A DNA stretch of 64,000 nt from Acanthosepion esculentum (taxonomy: Eukaryota; Mollusca; Cephalopoda; Sepiida; Sepiidae). The translations under genes and the position numbers were made by a program. Where the stretch lies: contig OZ038485.1 in assembly GCA_964036315.1 (NCBI GenBank), forward strand, positions 75,130,784 to 75,194,783. Reading direction: 5' to 3'. Positions 9,471 to 21,130 of the stretch are shown piece by piece (position 1 is the first letter of the stretch; the number at the start of each line of letters is the position of its first letter). The notes beneath the pieces are model-generated. The model had not been told where the DNA came from. It did not search any database and saw nothing but the letters and a program-made list of their open reading frames with translations.

Positions 9471-10802
9471 TATTAAAAAAAAAGCGACACGTACCTTTCG
9501 CAACCATAGAAAAAATTGACAAGGAGTTAGATTGGTACAAACTGGAATCCTTTCACAAATCGAATTCAGTGAATGGGCAGCACCAGTGGTCTACGTAAAG
9601 AAAAATCCGGAGAAACCAGTGTTTGCGCAGATTTCTCGAATGGGTTAAACAAGGCTATCAAGGATTATCACTACCCATTGCTAAGCCCGGAGGAAATATT
9701 TACCAAGCTTAACGGTGGTAAGGTATTTTCTAAGATTGATTTAAGTGAAGCTTATCTTCAGATTCCAGTAGAAGAAAGTACAAAAATTTTATGTATGAAT
9801 ACTTACAAAGGACTTTACAAATTTAACAGATTGCCATTTGGGATGAAAGTAGCACCGTCAATCTTCCAACAGACTATGGATACCATGCTCATGGGACAGA
9901 ACTTTGCTACTGCTTACTTAGTCGACATTTTAATCAAAAGCGATAATGTAGAAGAACACGCAACAAACATTAAAGAAGTTTTTAAAAGAATTCAGGATTT
10001 TGGTTTTAAAGTGAAGGAGAAAAAATGCGATTTTTTTCTAAAAGAAATCAAGTATCTAGGCCATATAATCAATGAAAGTGGCAGAAAACCAGATCCAGAT
10101 AGGGCATCTGCAATAAAAAATATGCCTGAGCCGAAAAATGTCGCAGAGTTGAAAAGCTTTCTTGGTCTAGCGAACTATTACGGTGAATTCATTGAAAACA
10201 TGCACAAATTGAGGGCTCCCCTCAATGAATTATTGAAAAAAGATAACAAATGGAACTGGACGGAAGATTGTCAGAAAGCTTTTAAGGAGATCATAAAGAA
10301 ATTAACGTCTGATCTAGCTTTGACGCATTTTGATCCCAAACTGGAAATTATCATTGCTAGTGACGCAAGCTCACACGGTGTGAGAGCTTGTATATTACAA
10401 AAGATGCAGGATAGCACAAGGAAACCTATAGCTCACGCATCTAGATCGTTGTTACCAGCAAAGAGGAATTATTCGCAAATTGAGAAAGAAGCGTTAGGCA
10501 TAATATTCGCCATAACTCGCTCCCACAGATACATATATGGAAGAGATTTTACTCTTCAAACTGACCATAAACCCCTTCTTACTATATTCGGATCGAAAAA
10601 AGGACTACCAATTTACACAGCCAACAGACTTCTGAGATGGGGAACTGTATTATTGAATTATAATTTCAAACTAGAGTTCCTACCGTCGAAGAAAATTGGT
10701 CATGCGGATGGATTATCTAGATTGGTACCTGCGAAATGTACCTGCGAAATGATCGAATTCAGTGACATTCTCTTTAATCTCTCGACGGTTGTTGGAAAAT
10801 AA
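9471..10802 (+). pseudogene. Ty3/gypsy reverse transcriptase-RNase H
   Basis: RT begins near 9480 (KKRHVPFATIEKIDKELD), shifts frame near 9530-9600, then is open for 409 codons to 10802. RT landmarks: VFSKIDLSEAYLQI (first catalytic Asp), LPFGMKVAPSIFQ, and AYLVDILI where the family has YxDD; the first Asp of that pair is Val here (GTC), which should abolish polymerisation. RNase H follows: IIASDASSHGV (Asp), SQIEKEALGI (Glu) and LQTDHKPL (Asp), and the domain ends with HADGLSRL. Integrase is missing: the frame ends within 20 codons and no HHCC or DDE signature follows. This looks like a 3' truncated gypsy copy. Confidence 0.92.
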
Positions 10803-11082
10803 TAAAACAAAAAGCAAGGAGTCAAATCTAGACTTTAGGATGGGTGATGAATGATGTTTTGCCAAAAGTCCTTGCACTAAAACGTGAAGAACCTACACGT
10901 TCGGCTATTTTTAATGCAAGGATCACACAGTACACAGGCTCACTGAATGACGTCTCCTGCATATTGAGTAAACTCCACAGGAAGAACTGTTCAGGCTTTT
11001 GCAGCAAGACATCCAGTGATTTATTGGTAAGGCCGCACAATCGCTTTTCGAGCTATTCAAAATGGTAATACATTCCGACGGG

Positions 11083-11084
<2 letters not shown>
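10803..11084. other. Unassigned DNA after the truncated gypsy copy
   Basis: No integrase and no 3' LTR are recognisable here. The only open frames are short and without family signature. Confidence 0.4.

Positions 11085-11159
<75 letters not shown>
11085..11159. repeat. (AC)n-(AT)n microsatellite
   Basis: About 31 AC repeats followed by an AT run. Confidence 0.98.
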
Positions 11160-11345
11160 GGAGTGGAGAGAGAGAATTCGTTGCTATAGAAGCTACTCGG
11201 AGGAATTCATATCCAATTCTTTATTTTATTCGTACCAATAGTTCAGAAATATGTCTTTTATCAAATATTTAAAAATATACATTTTTATTATTGTCTATCA
11301 ACAAGAAATTTCTCTTTTTTTTCCTACCTTTTCTGCTAATAGGGC

Positions 11346-11396
<51 letters not shown>
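11346..11396. repeat. (TG)n microsatellite
   Basis: About 25 TG repeats. It is complementary in strand sense to the AC array 190 bp upstream. Confidence 0.98.
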
Positions 11397-11397
<1 letters not shown>

Positions 11398-11399
11398 AA

Positions 11400-13780
11400 T
11401 TTCATAAATGCAACCTCAGTCAAGATAAATAATAATATTGAAATTATTCCTTTTGAAGTTTATTATTTAGGGGCAGCAAATTGGCGAATATATCTACTCA
11501 GCCATAAATGTTATCAAGACCTTTCCCTTTACTTGATTTGATAGCCAGTTTTCAAGTAACCAGTTTCCTTTCAGGAATAAATAATGACATTTGAAATCGT
11601 CATTTAAAATCAAACATTGGCTGTTCGTGTTTTCAGAGTTTATGATAATTGTAAAATATTTTATTTCTTTTCTTTTTTATTACTATATCCTTTTTTTTAG
11701 AAAAAAATAAGTCAGTGATTTTTTAAGAATAGTTTTCACGTAACATTCAAATTCTTTTAAAGTCTTAAAGTCTGAACTTTTAATTTTGTATTCTTTTTAT
11801 TTTGAATTTTATATTTTTCATTTACATATAGTTTGCAACTACACCTATCTTAATTTCTCCGTCCTGGGTATGACATTAACGACATCCGATAGCATGGCCT
11901 CTGATTGGGAGATTGGAGGTTTTGAGTAGCGTGGAATCACCTCTTAGTTGCTGTTGTTCTCAGGTACATCCTGACCCGGGTGGTAGCACCTGTTATGGTA
12001 CCAACTATAGACAAATAGTAAAAATACCAGCAATAAATTTTAATAGTAAAAAAAACAAATAAATTACTAAAGCTTCCAAGAAAATTAAATTTCGTCATTA
12101 AATAAATAAGAAGTTGCTATGCTGTTAAACAATCAGTATTTTAATTTGTTTATGCTGTTAAACAATCAGTATTTTAATTTGTCTAGTTTGAAATTAGACC
12201 ATTTCTTCTCTCAACTAATTTTATGATAAAGTACAGTAACAGACTCATAAGAAAAAAACTAGAAGGGTAGTTTCCCAAGTGATTAATTTTTTATACTAAC
12301 GCTGAATATATTTTACTCGAGAACAATTTAGTTTTTACTTCTCTAATTTTATGGTCGTTCTTCCAGAGTTCTATTGCTGAGCTTTGACTTCAAGTGCATT
12401 TTCATCTGTCATGTTGATAGAGAACTGTACAAATACTTTCGATATTTAGCCGGCGTTGTTGTCAGCCATAAACCTGAAATTGCGGTCGATTAATTAAAAG
12501 CCCATCATTTTTGCACTGAACATATGACACTAAAACAGCTAACTACCAGCTGTCTTACTATCGATATTATTTGGGTATAAATATGTATCTTTTCAAATAT
12601 AATTTTTTTTACTGTTTTTAAAAAAATGGTATCATCTCTTTACTGACATACACTATATTAGATTTTATTATGCAAATCAGCATATTCACAAGATAATGAG
12701 TATTAACTAACTGATATTGGTAAAATTTTTCAGGATAGACATTGTATGATCAAACGTGAATTTCAACTTATATCTGTTTTTAATAAAATATTACAACAAT
12801 AACTTACTGATATTTATTTTTCAATTTCAGATTTAAAAAGATTGCCATGGGCCATACGAATGAAATAATCACAAAAGAAAAAGAAGAGTTATTGAGGGAT
12901 TGGAACAAACTTTGGAGATCACAGAACAAATAAAAATTGAAAACATTGACAAGATAAAATCAAGACAAAAAAAGGAATGTTTTGGTCTAATATCATAAAC
13001 GGAAAAAATTATAAGTCCCTTCAAGATTATGGAAATATCAAAAGAAATGCAGAGAATTATTCTAAATTATTGGTTAAGACATTGATTCGGTGGTTCAGTA
13101 CATAACCAAGAACTTCTAAGCTGAATAAAACCCAATTTCCAGTGTTTTGAAGATACTAAATTAATGGAATGACCCCAAATTCTCCTTATTTTAATCGAAC
13201 AGAAGAGTTGATGTCCATTATTGAATAAAAACGGCTGCAAGTAATGTCAAAGTCGAAACAATAGAAAAGTTAGCAAAACCAATAGTTGAAACACGGGTGA
13301 AGATTATACAATGTAAAATAATAAAATAATGATTTATTCAATTATACGGGATATCGTATTAATCAAATATATGGCCTATATTCTTTGGATTTATTTATTA
13401 AAAAAAATCTATGATGCATTTACTTTGTTTTCATATGAAATCTAACAACCCAAATCCACAAGTTATTATCAATATTTTTAATAAGGATAGACATAAGCTG
13501 AAACGCATAGACTGTATTTATCTAAATATAATATATCCTGCTATTTTATCAGACGTGTTTAGTTAACACCAATTTTATTGTGAAAATAGTGATTTGCATA
13601 TTAAAATCTGACATCGCGCTATTGTTTAATAAAAATTTCGTTTCATTTTTACGACATTTTTTCTCGTCAGATATAGAAAAGCTTTCAATTTATGATTTTT
13701 ATGTTGAGAACTGAAGTAGTGAGTGTTATATGGAGATTGAAAGTAACGCCTGTTATAATTTAATGGTAAAAATTTGAAGA
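11400..13780. other. Unassigned AT-rich DNA
   Basis: No gene recognised. It contains a 33-bp tandem duplication (12121-12186). A somewhat tRNA-like GC-richer patch at 11862-12010 is too weak to call. Confidence 0.4.
12121..12186. repeat. 33-bp tandem duplication
   Basis: The unit starting GCTGTTAAACAATCAGTATT occurs twice, head to tail, at 12121 and 12154, nearly identical. It is probably a recent replication slippage product. Confidence 0.95.
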
Positions 13781-13784
13781 AGTT

Positions 13785-14910
13785 GGCCTCCATCTCAAAC
13801 GCCTATGAACTGGCGTCTCTGTAATCGTGTCTTAAATAAAAGTAAGTCTTCTATTCCCCCTCTCTTCACTCAATTTGGTGTTAACTTCTATTGATAAAGC
13901 AGAATACTTTGCCCGTAATCTCTTTTCAAATGCTACTCTTGACTTATGTGGAGTATCTTTGCCTGACTTTCCACTCAGAAATGACTCTCTCTTGAGTGAT
14001 ATGCACATAACACCGCCCATGGTTTCTGCTATCATCTCTAAACTAGATCCCCTCAAATCATGTGAACTTGATAGTATCCCTGTAATAATCCTTAAGAAAT
14101 ATGCTCCTGAAGTGGCTCCTTTTTTCTCGAAACTGTACAATAAGTACCTTGCTGCTTCTTGCTTTTCTTGTTTGTTAGAACTCTTCTGTGAACCTTTTAA
14201 CTCTCGGCCTACTAGCCTTCTACCTCTTTTTGGCAAAGTACTGGAGGCTATAATCAACTCTAAATTACGCATCTCAACTCACAGGGTTTTCTTTCAGATA
14301 AGCAATAAGGCTTTCACTTCTCTACATTAACTTCTGATGTGTTAACGGTTAATGCTAACCTTCAAGAGAGTAACTCATTGTGTCTTCTTGGACTAAAGGT
14401 TTCCGCTGACATCAAGCGGAAAGATTATATTGAATCGATTGCTAGGTCTGCTGTTAAGAAAGTTGGTTCCTTGTGTCGTGCTAGATAATTTTTCTTGCCA
14501 GAATCTATATTACATATTTATAAGTTTACGTCCATACTTTGAGTATTGCTTCCATATCTGATCTGGTGCTCCTGTTATATATTTAGAGATTCTTGATAAA
14601 ATTCAAGGAAGAATCTGCAATGTTATTAGACATGACCTGACATCTCGGCTTCAATCACTTTCCCACCGCTATAATGTAGTTTCTCTCTGCTTTTTTCTAT
14701 AAATATTGCTATGTTAATTGTTTTTATGGACTTTCCTTTATTTACCTAGACTTTACGAATTTAAGCGCAGCACTAGATTGTCTGCAAGGTTTCATCATTT
14801 TACAGTTGAAATAGCTAGATGTATCCGTAAGTCTTATGCTAACATTTTTTCTATCGCACTTCTCACTTGTGGAACTTTTTCCGGCTTCTGGCTTCTCAGT
14901 CAACTTTGAT
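13785..14910 (+). pseudogene. Jockey/CR1-like LINE ORF2 with internal deletion
   Basis: The first segment (13785-14330) matches the region before the polymerase core: DKAEYFARNLFSNATLD, the MVSAIISKLDPLK segment and LPLFGKVLEAIINSKL. It then jumps to LLGLKVSADIKR (about 14375), KKVGSLCRAR, PESILHIYKF, LDKIQGRICNVI and SRLQSLSHR, which are the thumb and C-terminal parts. Everything between, including the catalytic YxDD, is deleted (about 200 codons). The C-terminal segment matches the LINE at 59.4-60.9 kb almost motif for motif, so both belong to one family. Several stops and frameshifts are present. In an intact element the protein performs target-primed reverse transcription. Confidence 0.85.
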
Positions 14911-15990
14911 TTTCAAAAATGTAAATGCAATGTCAATCGTTATATTCTGTCTTTTTAATTCCTGCTCTTTTATTGTTCTTTCTCTTTAATAGTGTTTCTT
15001 TTCTCACATTCTCTCACACTGAATAACCCCCTTGCGTCTTAGTGACTTTATTTCCTTGCTTGGGTTGAAATGATAAAAAAGCCCAAGAAAAATATGAAGG
15101 CCTGATGTGTGAGTGTGTAATAAATTTCTGTCGAAGTTGGGTATCGTGGTTGCGTAGTGTGACTTTAAAATGGATTTTAATGTTCGTAAGAATGAATCCA
15201 CATCAAAATGGAATATATTACAAAAGTTCATAAGCGAGCAGATACCGTTGCCAATTTTGAATGCTATGCATGAACCACAATGCCACAATAAATATTGGTC
15301 GTTTTCTATTTGGTAATGGTGTAGATATTCGGAGTTGTAGATATTCCTGGGGATGTTTATCAGAACTTCGGAAATAAAAGGGCTGTATTTCAAGGATATA
15401 AGGTATATTTTTTTATAAGGTATATTTTTTTATTTTAGAGTGGTATTCGGTGTAGCAAAATGTTCGTTTATAAGGTGAATATGGGTAGTAACTTTGAAAA
15501 AGTCCAGTAGTGTAGTTTTGAAATCAAACCGTGCGAGGGGTAGTAGTATTATTAGAAATAGTCCAGTGTCAATTTACTGTGTTTTCTCGGTCCTAAGAAG
15601 GACAGAGTAGCATTAGCAGATGACCTCTTAACTACTTTTTCACGCGTCACGAATGGCTGGCTTCTCCTCGGTAATGTCTTTTGTCGCCGTCCCATCTTCT
15701 TCTACCAGGCTTTTGACCAGGATCTGAAACTGGCGCGAACATTGGTTTCGGCTAATATCAAAAGTATTTTTGTCTAATTTTTTTAAATTATTTTATTATC
15801 CGGCGTTCCTTTCTTTTTCATTTTTTATAACAGAAGTTATGTGTGGAACCACTCTGATTTTTGCTAGCTTTCAGTCATAAATTAGTAGGCTCCGTTCCTG
15901 CAAAGCTCCGGCGTTTTTCGGTCAGGTTCAGTCTTTTCTTCTTCTTCCTCATTTTAATTGAGGGTTGTCTTCTCGTTAGTTGAGAGAAGT
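14911..15990. other. Unassigned DNA
   Basis: No support for a gene. A 129-codon minus-strand open frame (15004-15393) has no recognisable domain and is treated as chance. An 18-bp tandem duplication (AAGGTATATTTTTTTAT) lies at about 15399-15432. Confidence 0.4.
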
Positions 15991-15994
15991 ATAA

Positions 15995-16001
15995 AGAGAG
16001 A

Positions 16002-16039
<38 letters not shown>

Positions 16040-16056
16040 GAGAGAGAGAGAGAGAA
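15995..16056. repeat. (AG)n microsatellite
   Basis: AG dinucleotides interrupted once by GTGAG. Confidence 0.95.
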
Positions 16057-17605
16057 GGATTTTAAAGGAAAGCGCAAATGCCTTATTTTGATGTTAATTA
16101 TTTTTATTTTTGTTTATATATTTTATTTTTATCGGGACTCACTACAATGATATTCCAAACTTGTAATCATTCACAACTCCAGAGTCATTATCTGATGAAG
16201 ACTGTTGATAGGCTAGATGCATAACAAGCTTAACGTACTCTTCATACACATTCTCGACCTTTTCGAAACACGACAATTAGAATGTTGAAATCACATTTTT
16301 GTTCATTGAGAAATAGCAGATAAAGTTGCTTTCATTACATTTGGAAAAAATGTAATAGATTATTCATATCGTGAGAATCACCAAGAGCCAAGGGGAATAA
16401 AAGGAGAAAGATAATTCTCTCTTGTTCAAAATTAGTTTTATTTCTTTTCGGTAAGTTTGTAATAAAAGATTAATCAGAAATGCATTTGGGATGAAATATC
16501 GATTTTTCTTTTTGCAATTAAGTAATCTTGTCTGAAGCATAAGATGAACCTTCAAGTGTTTAAGAACAGTTGATACTGACACCAAGTTAATGAAATGTAT
16601 ATCACGTGTATGCCAAATCTGACACATAGATATACAGATTTTCCAGAAATATATCACGTACCTGGTCAATTATTGTCGACTGAAAATCGACCTCCTTTCA
16701 ATACTTTTTGTAATAGAAAACGACACGTTTCTAGTGATGCATAAGTTTGTACGATGTCTTTGTTGTGTTGCTTGGTAGATCGGACCAAGGAAAATAGCGT
16801 GAATACGAATTTAAAATAAACATAAACGTTTGCTCCAACATAAAACAATGTCTGTAACTAGAATATGCCAGGAAAATAAAATTCGTTTGGGTATTAGACT
16901 TTCAAATAAAGTACGCTTATTATGTAAATCAATGTCTAAGATATCTCCACAGAAACGTGATACCTAAGGTTCAAAATTAAGTTTTCAAAAATAAAATTCT
17001 TTCTAGAAGTTTTTATTTTAGTTTTAATTAAAGCTATTTAATATTTTCAATAAGCAAAATACATTGCTGTATTTAAAAACTTATTAAAATTGACTGGAAG
17101 TAGTTTCCATTTTTGAAATTGCTAACATAACTGGTTTTAGCGTTATTTTTAGGCATCTGTCTTTTTTTATAAAAAAAAATCTTTCAAAATAAAATATACT
17201 TTTCTGAAAGTTTATTCGAGGAATATTAGCTGATTTAAAGTTTAATTAATCTAATTTGAAGCAAATATTACTTTAACTTTAAAATATATTTAATCTAATG
17301 TTTTATTGAATTTTAAATCCTTTTTTATTTTATCGTTTTAAATTTACTATAGTTATTTCTCTTATTTCATAATAATGTAGTGCATGGACGTCCGTATTTA
17401 CACAAATCGGCACGTTTATACACATACAAAAAATTAACAATTCTTTTTTAAAATATTGGTGGTTGCGAAATTGTAATAAGCTTTTCCACTTATGATTGAT
17501 AACACTATTATCTAACTCTATAAAGTAAGACAGAATTTAAAAGATTTAAAATTTTATAAATTATCATAATTAAAATTTAAAACAAAATGAAAACAATTCT
17601 TGTTA
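16057..17605. other. Unassigned AT-rich DNA
   Basis: Very AT-rich with no recognised feature. Open frames are short and low in complexity. Confidence 0.4.
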
Positions 17606-17607
17606 AA

Positions 17608-18053
17608 ATTCATTAAAGCATTTCGTTAGAAACAAAGAAAAGAGTATTAAACTGTTACGTAGTATCAGTCCTCCTATATGGCAGTGAATGATGGAGAATC
17701 TCCTCACAGATGAAGAAGAAATTTGAAGCAACAAAAATATGGTTCTACAGAAAGATGCTGAGGACACCATTGACCGAACATGTGAACAACGACGAAGTGT
17801 TAGAAAAAATGGAAGCAAAAACGAAACTTATACCTAACATCATGAAGAGACAGTATATGTACCCATAGGGCAGATTGAAGGCAAGGAGGACAAAGGAAAA
17901 CAATGCATAACCTACTTAGTGAGCTTGGGTAAATGGATGACGGAACAAGGTGTAAGAGAGATAACAAAAAGACAAAATTTATTAAGAGCTACAGAGGACA
18001 GGGAATTTTGGAGAACCATGATCGCCTACGTCCTGAAGGGACACGTCACATAG
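17608..18053 (+). pseudogene. RTE-clade LINE, C-terminal end of ORF2
   Basis: Reading across several frames gives the C-terminal signature of RTE (BovB-like) elements: NCYVVSVLLYGSE, then MKKKFEATKIWFYRKMLR, then TEHVNNDEVLEK, then the basic tail, and at the end QNLLRATEDREFW in shifted frame with MIAYVLKGH just before the stop. In RTE elements this segment lies downstream of the reverse transcriptase and often carries a nucleic-acid-binding role. Stops and a deletion around 17860-17930 show a pseudogene. The coding end runs straight into the GAA array that follows, which is the expected position of an RTE 3' microsatellite tail. Confidence 0.82.
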
Positions 18054-18150
18054 AAGAAGAAGAAGAAGAAGAAGAAGAAGAAGAAGAAGAAGAAGAAGAA
18101 GAAGAAGAAGAAGAAGAAGAAGAAGGAGGAGGAGGAGGAGGAGGAGGAGG
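18052..18150 (+). repeat. (GAA)n-(GGA)n array, 3' tail of the RTE LINE
   Basis: About 24 GAA units followed by about 8 GGA units. RTE elements usually end in short simple repeats instead of poly(A). The array begins immediately after the ORF end, so tail-derived expansion is the simplest origin. The polyglutamate or polyleucine frames across it are artefacts. Confidence 0.9.
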
Positions 18151-18565
18151 ATTATGGAAATGATTAAAAGAAGATAGTCATGAAGAATAATGAACAAGAA
18201 GACAGAGAAAGAGGGAAACCTGAAAAAAAGAAAGAGAGTAAACAGAGTAAGAAGCCTGAAGAGGAGACAGGAAAGCGGAGAAATATGGTAAACACAAAAA
18301 CAGGAGAAAGAAAATAAAAGTAGACAAGAAATAAGATTGGAAAAAGTTGCGAAGAAAATGAGGACAAGAGTTGGAAAAAGCAAAAGAAAAACTGAGTTTG
18401 AAAGAAAGATAGCATTATAAAGTTAAGCGGAACAGAAAGGAGAAAAAGGGATATTCCCAACATACATTCGTAAGAGAGAGGGGGGATTGAAAAATAATGA
18501 AACAAGTTCGTCTCAAAGGTTAATCTCCAAACTCTCTTTCTAATCAGCAGTAATAAACGAACTGT

Positions 18566-18570
<5 letters not shown>

Positions 18571-18638
<68 letters not shown>

Positions 18639-18702
18639 AGAAAAAGAGAGAGAGAGAGAAAAAAGAAAAAGAGAGAGAGAGAGAAAAAAGAAAAGAAAAA
18701 AA
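18571..18702. repeat. Complex (GA)n/(GAAAA)n purine tract
   Basis: About 130 bases of pure purine on the plus strand: GA arrays separated by AAAAGAAAAAG words repeated in register. Confidence 0.95.
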
Positions 18703-20257
18703 TCTGTTTGGTCCTGTTTGGGCAACTGCTCGATACTAAAGCACTAGGGCAAGCATGTTTCAACACGATGAGATATTTTGGCAATTCGGATTGGTTTTCT
18801 TTTTTTTTATTTCTCTTTTTCTTTCATGGAAATAATTTTCATTATTTTATTTTCAATAACTTGCATAATAATTTATGTTTATACAACGATTTTATCTCGA
18901 AAATTGCTATTAAAAGTTGTACTTAAACAGTTGTGGCATAAATGGTAAATGGACTTAGCGTGAATAGGTTTTCAGTTTTCACAAATGTATCTTAGTGCGT
19001 AGTTATATAAAACTGAAATCAGATTTCTGTATTTTACAGCCTAAGAAAATAATGAATTTAAATTAATAAAATCATACAATTTGTGTAAATAAATGTCGCC
19101 TTATAGTTTTTCCTATTATCTGTTATTGATAAAGTAAGAGGTTTTCAAAAGATAATGAGACAAATTTATAAAAAGGTAACGAAAGGAAAGGTGTCAAGAA
19201 GAAATTGCACCATATGGATTAACTCCTGCTGCACAAAGATATTAGATCAGTGCAGAAACACTTTTTTTTTTCAGTTTATAAATTTGACTATTCAGTTTTA
19301 GTAGCAGTAAAGATAAAGTAAAGATCGAAAGGAACAGTTTTCCAACTTGTGAAATGACAATTGTAACAATTTGACACTAGCAATGAGAAAGTCTCAGAAA
19401 GAAGTCAGGTGAAAATGAAACAGACAATCATGCCTACAAGAATTTTGGGGAAACTTACTGAACTGATGAAGTTGAAAAAATACATTCTTACAGTCTGGTG
19501 TATCTATAATCTATTCATATGTTAGATCAGATTTCTATCCATTTTTTCCTTTGGCATCTCTTTCTGTTAAAACCGGTGATACGTCTGTTTGTTTTACTTT
19601 TGAAAAAATTCTCTTTACACTAATTGTTCATTCACATCATTGACTCGCTCTCTTTATGAACCCATGTACACTTAGATTAACGTGCTCATTATATATGATA
19701 TATTATTAATCAGAAATCAGTTTCTGTGATTCGTTTTATTCCACCAATGTTTAAACTTATTTTCTTGTATCCTTGATAATTCTGAGATTATTTGTTGCAG
19801 ACAACCACATTTGATGCTAAGAGCACAATGAACAAATAAGAACAGGGATAATAAATGAAAGTTCAATAATTTTCTTGTTTATCTGAACAGTAATATTAAG
19901 TAATTTTCATTAGTTTATGTATAAAATATGGCGGGTTAAATTACTATTTTCTACACAGAATACCACTTGAATGAAAAAAATCAATTGATTTATCCACATA
20001 AAAGATAGACCATAAAAATATTTATATTAACAGCAACAAGAATGGCCTTTATCTTGTAATTAAAGAATGTTCATTTGTTCTAACTTATATACAGCGGTAA
20101 AGATACATTTACCATTCATTATATATAATAAATATTTCTGAATGAGTCAATTTGTCTCAAGACTATGTTAATGAAATACAATTAGGTGATTTGAATTCGC
20201 TGTCACTAACATGCAAGATAAGCTGTTGTTCTACGACATTTACTTTTCTCTTATATG
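18703..20257. other. Unassigned AT-rich DNA
   Basis: No recognisable gene or repeat boundary. Confidence 0.4.
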
Positions 20258-20340
20258 AATATGTATGTATGTATATGTGTGTGTGTGTGTGTGCGCGCGC
20301 GCGCGTGTTTGTGTATGTGTGCACGCATGCACGTGTACGC
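20258..20340. repeat. (TG)n/(CG)n alternating purine-pyrimidine tract
   Basis: ATGT words, then TG repeats, then (GC)n, then TG/CA words. An uninterrupted alternating purine-pyrimidine run of this kind is the sequence type that can adopt Z-DNA. Confidence 0.9.
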
Positions 20341-20473
20341 GAGATTATATGTATGTTTGCGTAATCATATTTGTTGGTGTGTTATCGACTGTATGTGCCG
20401 GATGGACATTTTTGTATTTCAATAAACATGCATCACACACTTACGGAGTTATAATCGTACGCGTGTATATATG

Positions 20474-20892
20474 CAGGGCCAGTGCTTGGTACTCCCGAAC
20501 CCCCTGACCGGGGGGAACCTGATTAGGGCTCTAGGCAGTGCTTTGTGTCCCTCACTATCGTATCATTATTTGCTTTTTTCTACCTATACTTATATACGTT
20601 ACAAATTAAACTAAGCACAACTGACTATTAAAGAATGAAAAATTTTCGTGGATTTTAACGTTATTCTGGGTTCTTATTTTTTTGTCCAAATTCGTGCATT
20701 TGTTTTGCCCACGAAAAGATACATTGTAAATTTCGCTATATTTTATCCATAATGTTGAGTGTGTTAAAATTCTTCAAAAATATCTCAAATTGATGTTAAA
20801 AATTGCCGCAAAACATTGTTAATTTATTTAAGATGAAATAATATATTATGACATGTCTCTAATTTATATTTGAAAAATGTAGATGTAGTAGA

Positions 20893-20925
<33 letters not shown>

Positions 20926-20973
20926 CGAATTATAGATTTGGTGGTGGCCCACAAGACCCTTACACCGGCCCTG
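20474..20973. mobile_element. 500-bp non-autonomous hAT element
   Basis: Left end CAGGGCCAGTG and right end CACCGGCCCTG (reverse complement CAGGGCCGGTG) form short terminal inverted repeats of hAT type. They are bounded by TATATATG at 20466-20473 and TATATATG at 20974-20981, an exact 8-bp duplication, which is the hAT hallmark. The interior has no coding frame and includes a short TG/GA array (20893-20930). The flank is TA-rich, so the duplication alone would be weak; the CAGGGCC ends make it convincing. Confidence 0.85.
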
Positions 20974-21080
20974 TATATATGTATATATTTAGAGTGGTAC
21001 CTTTATGAGTTAATCAATATATTTAATATAGATATGTATAGGTTATTGTATATATGTACGCCTAAAGTTATATAGTTAAA

Positions 21081-21130
21081 AATGCGTAGATAAGTAAAGA
21101 TGTTAATACATTTTTACTTATCTACGCATT
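21081..21130. repeat. 23-bp-arm inverted repeat
   Basis: Arms 21081-21103 and 21108-21130 pair with a single mismatch around the loop TAAT. The arm core is AATGCGTAGATAAGTAAA. Confidence 0.95.

Noticed and set aside
11862..12010. Possible decayed tRNA-type SINE
   Set aside because: Only loose similarity to A and B boxes, and no second copy seen in the window.
12830..13320. Lys/Glu-rich broken reading (KEKEELLRDWNKLWRSQNK)
   Set aside because: It looks faintly element-like, but I could not link it to any family motif.
15004..15393. 129-codon minus-strand frame
   Set aside because: No recognisable domain, no splice or promoter context, and not supported by neighbouring features.
16190..16300. 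CTGATGAAG followed by GAAAC as a hammerhead core
   Set aside because: The two words are about 75 bp apart with no convincing stem; expected by chance in AT-rich DNA.
17933..18383. Long poly-Glu (plus) and poly-Leu (minus) open frames
   Set aside because: They are produced by the GAA/GGA array at the end of an RTE LINE; no non-repetitive domain is present.
18164..18784. 206-codon minus-strand frame rich in Ser, Leu and Phe
   Set aside because: It is read through the purine tract 18571-18702 and AT-rich flanks; low complexity, no signal of selection.
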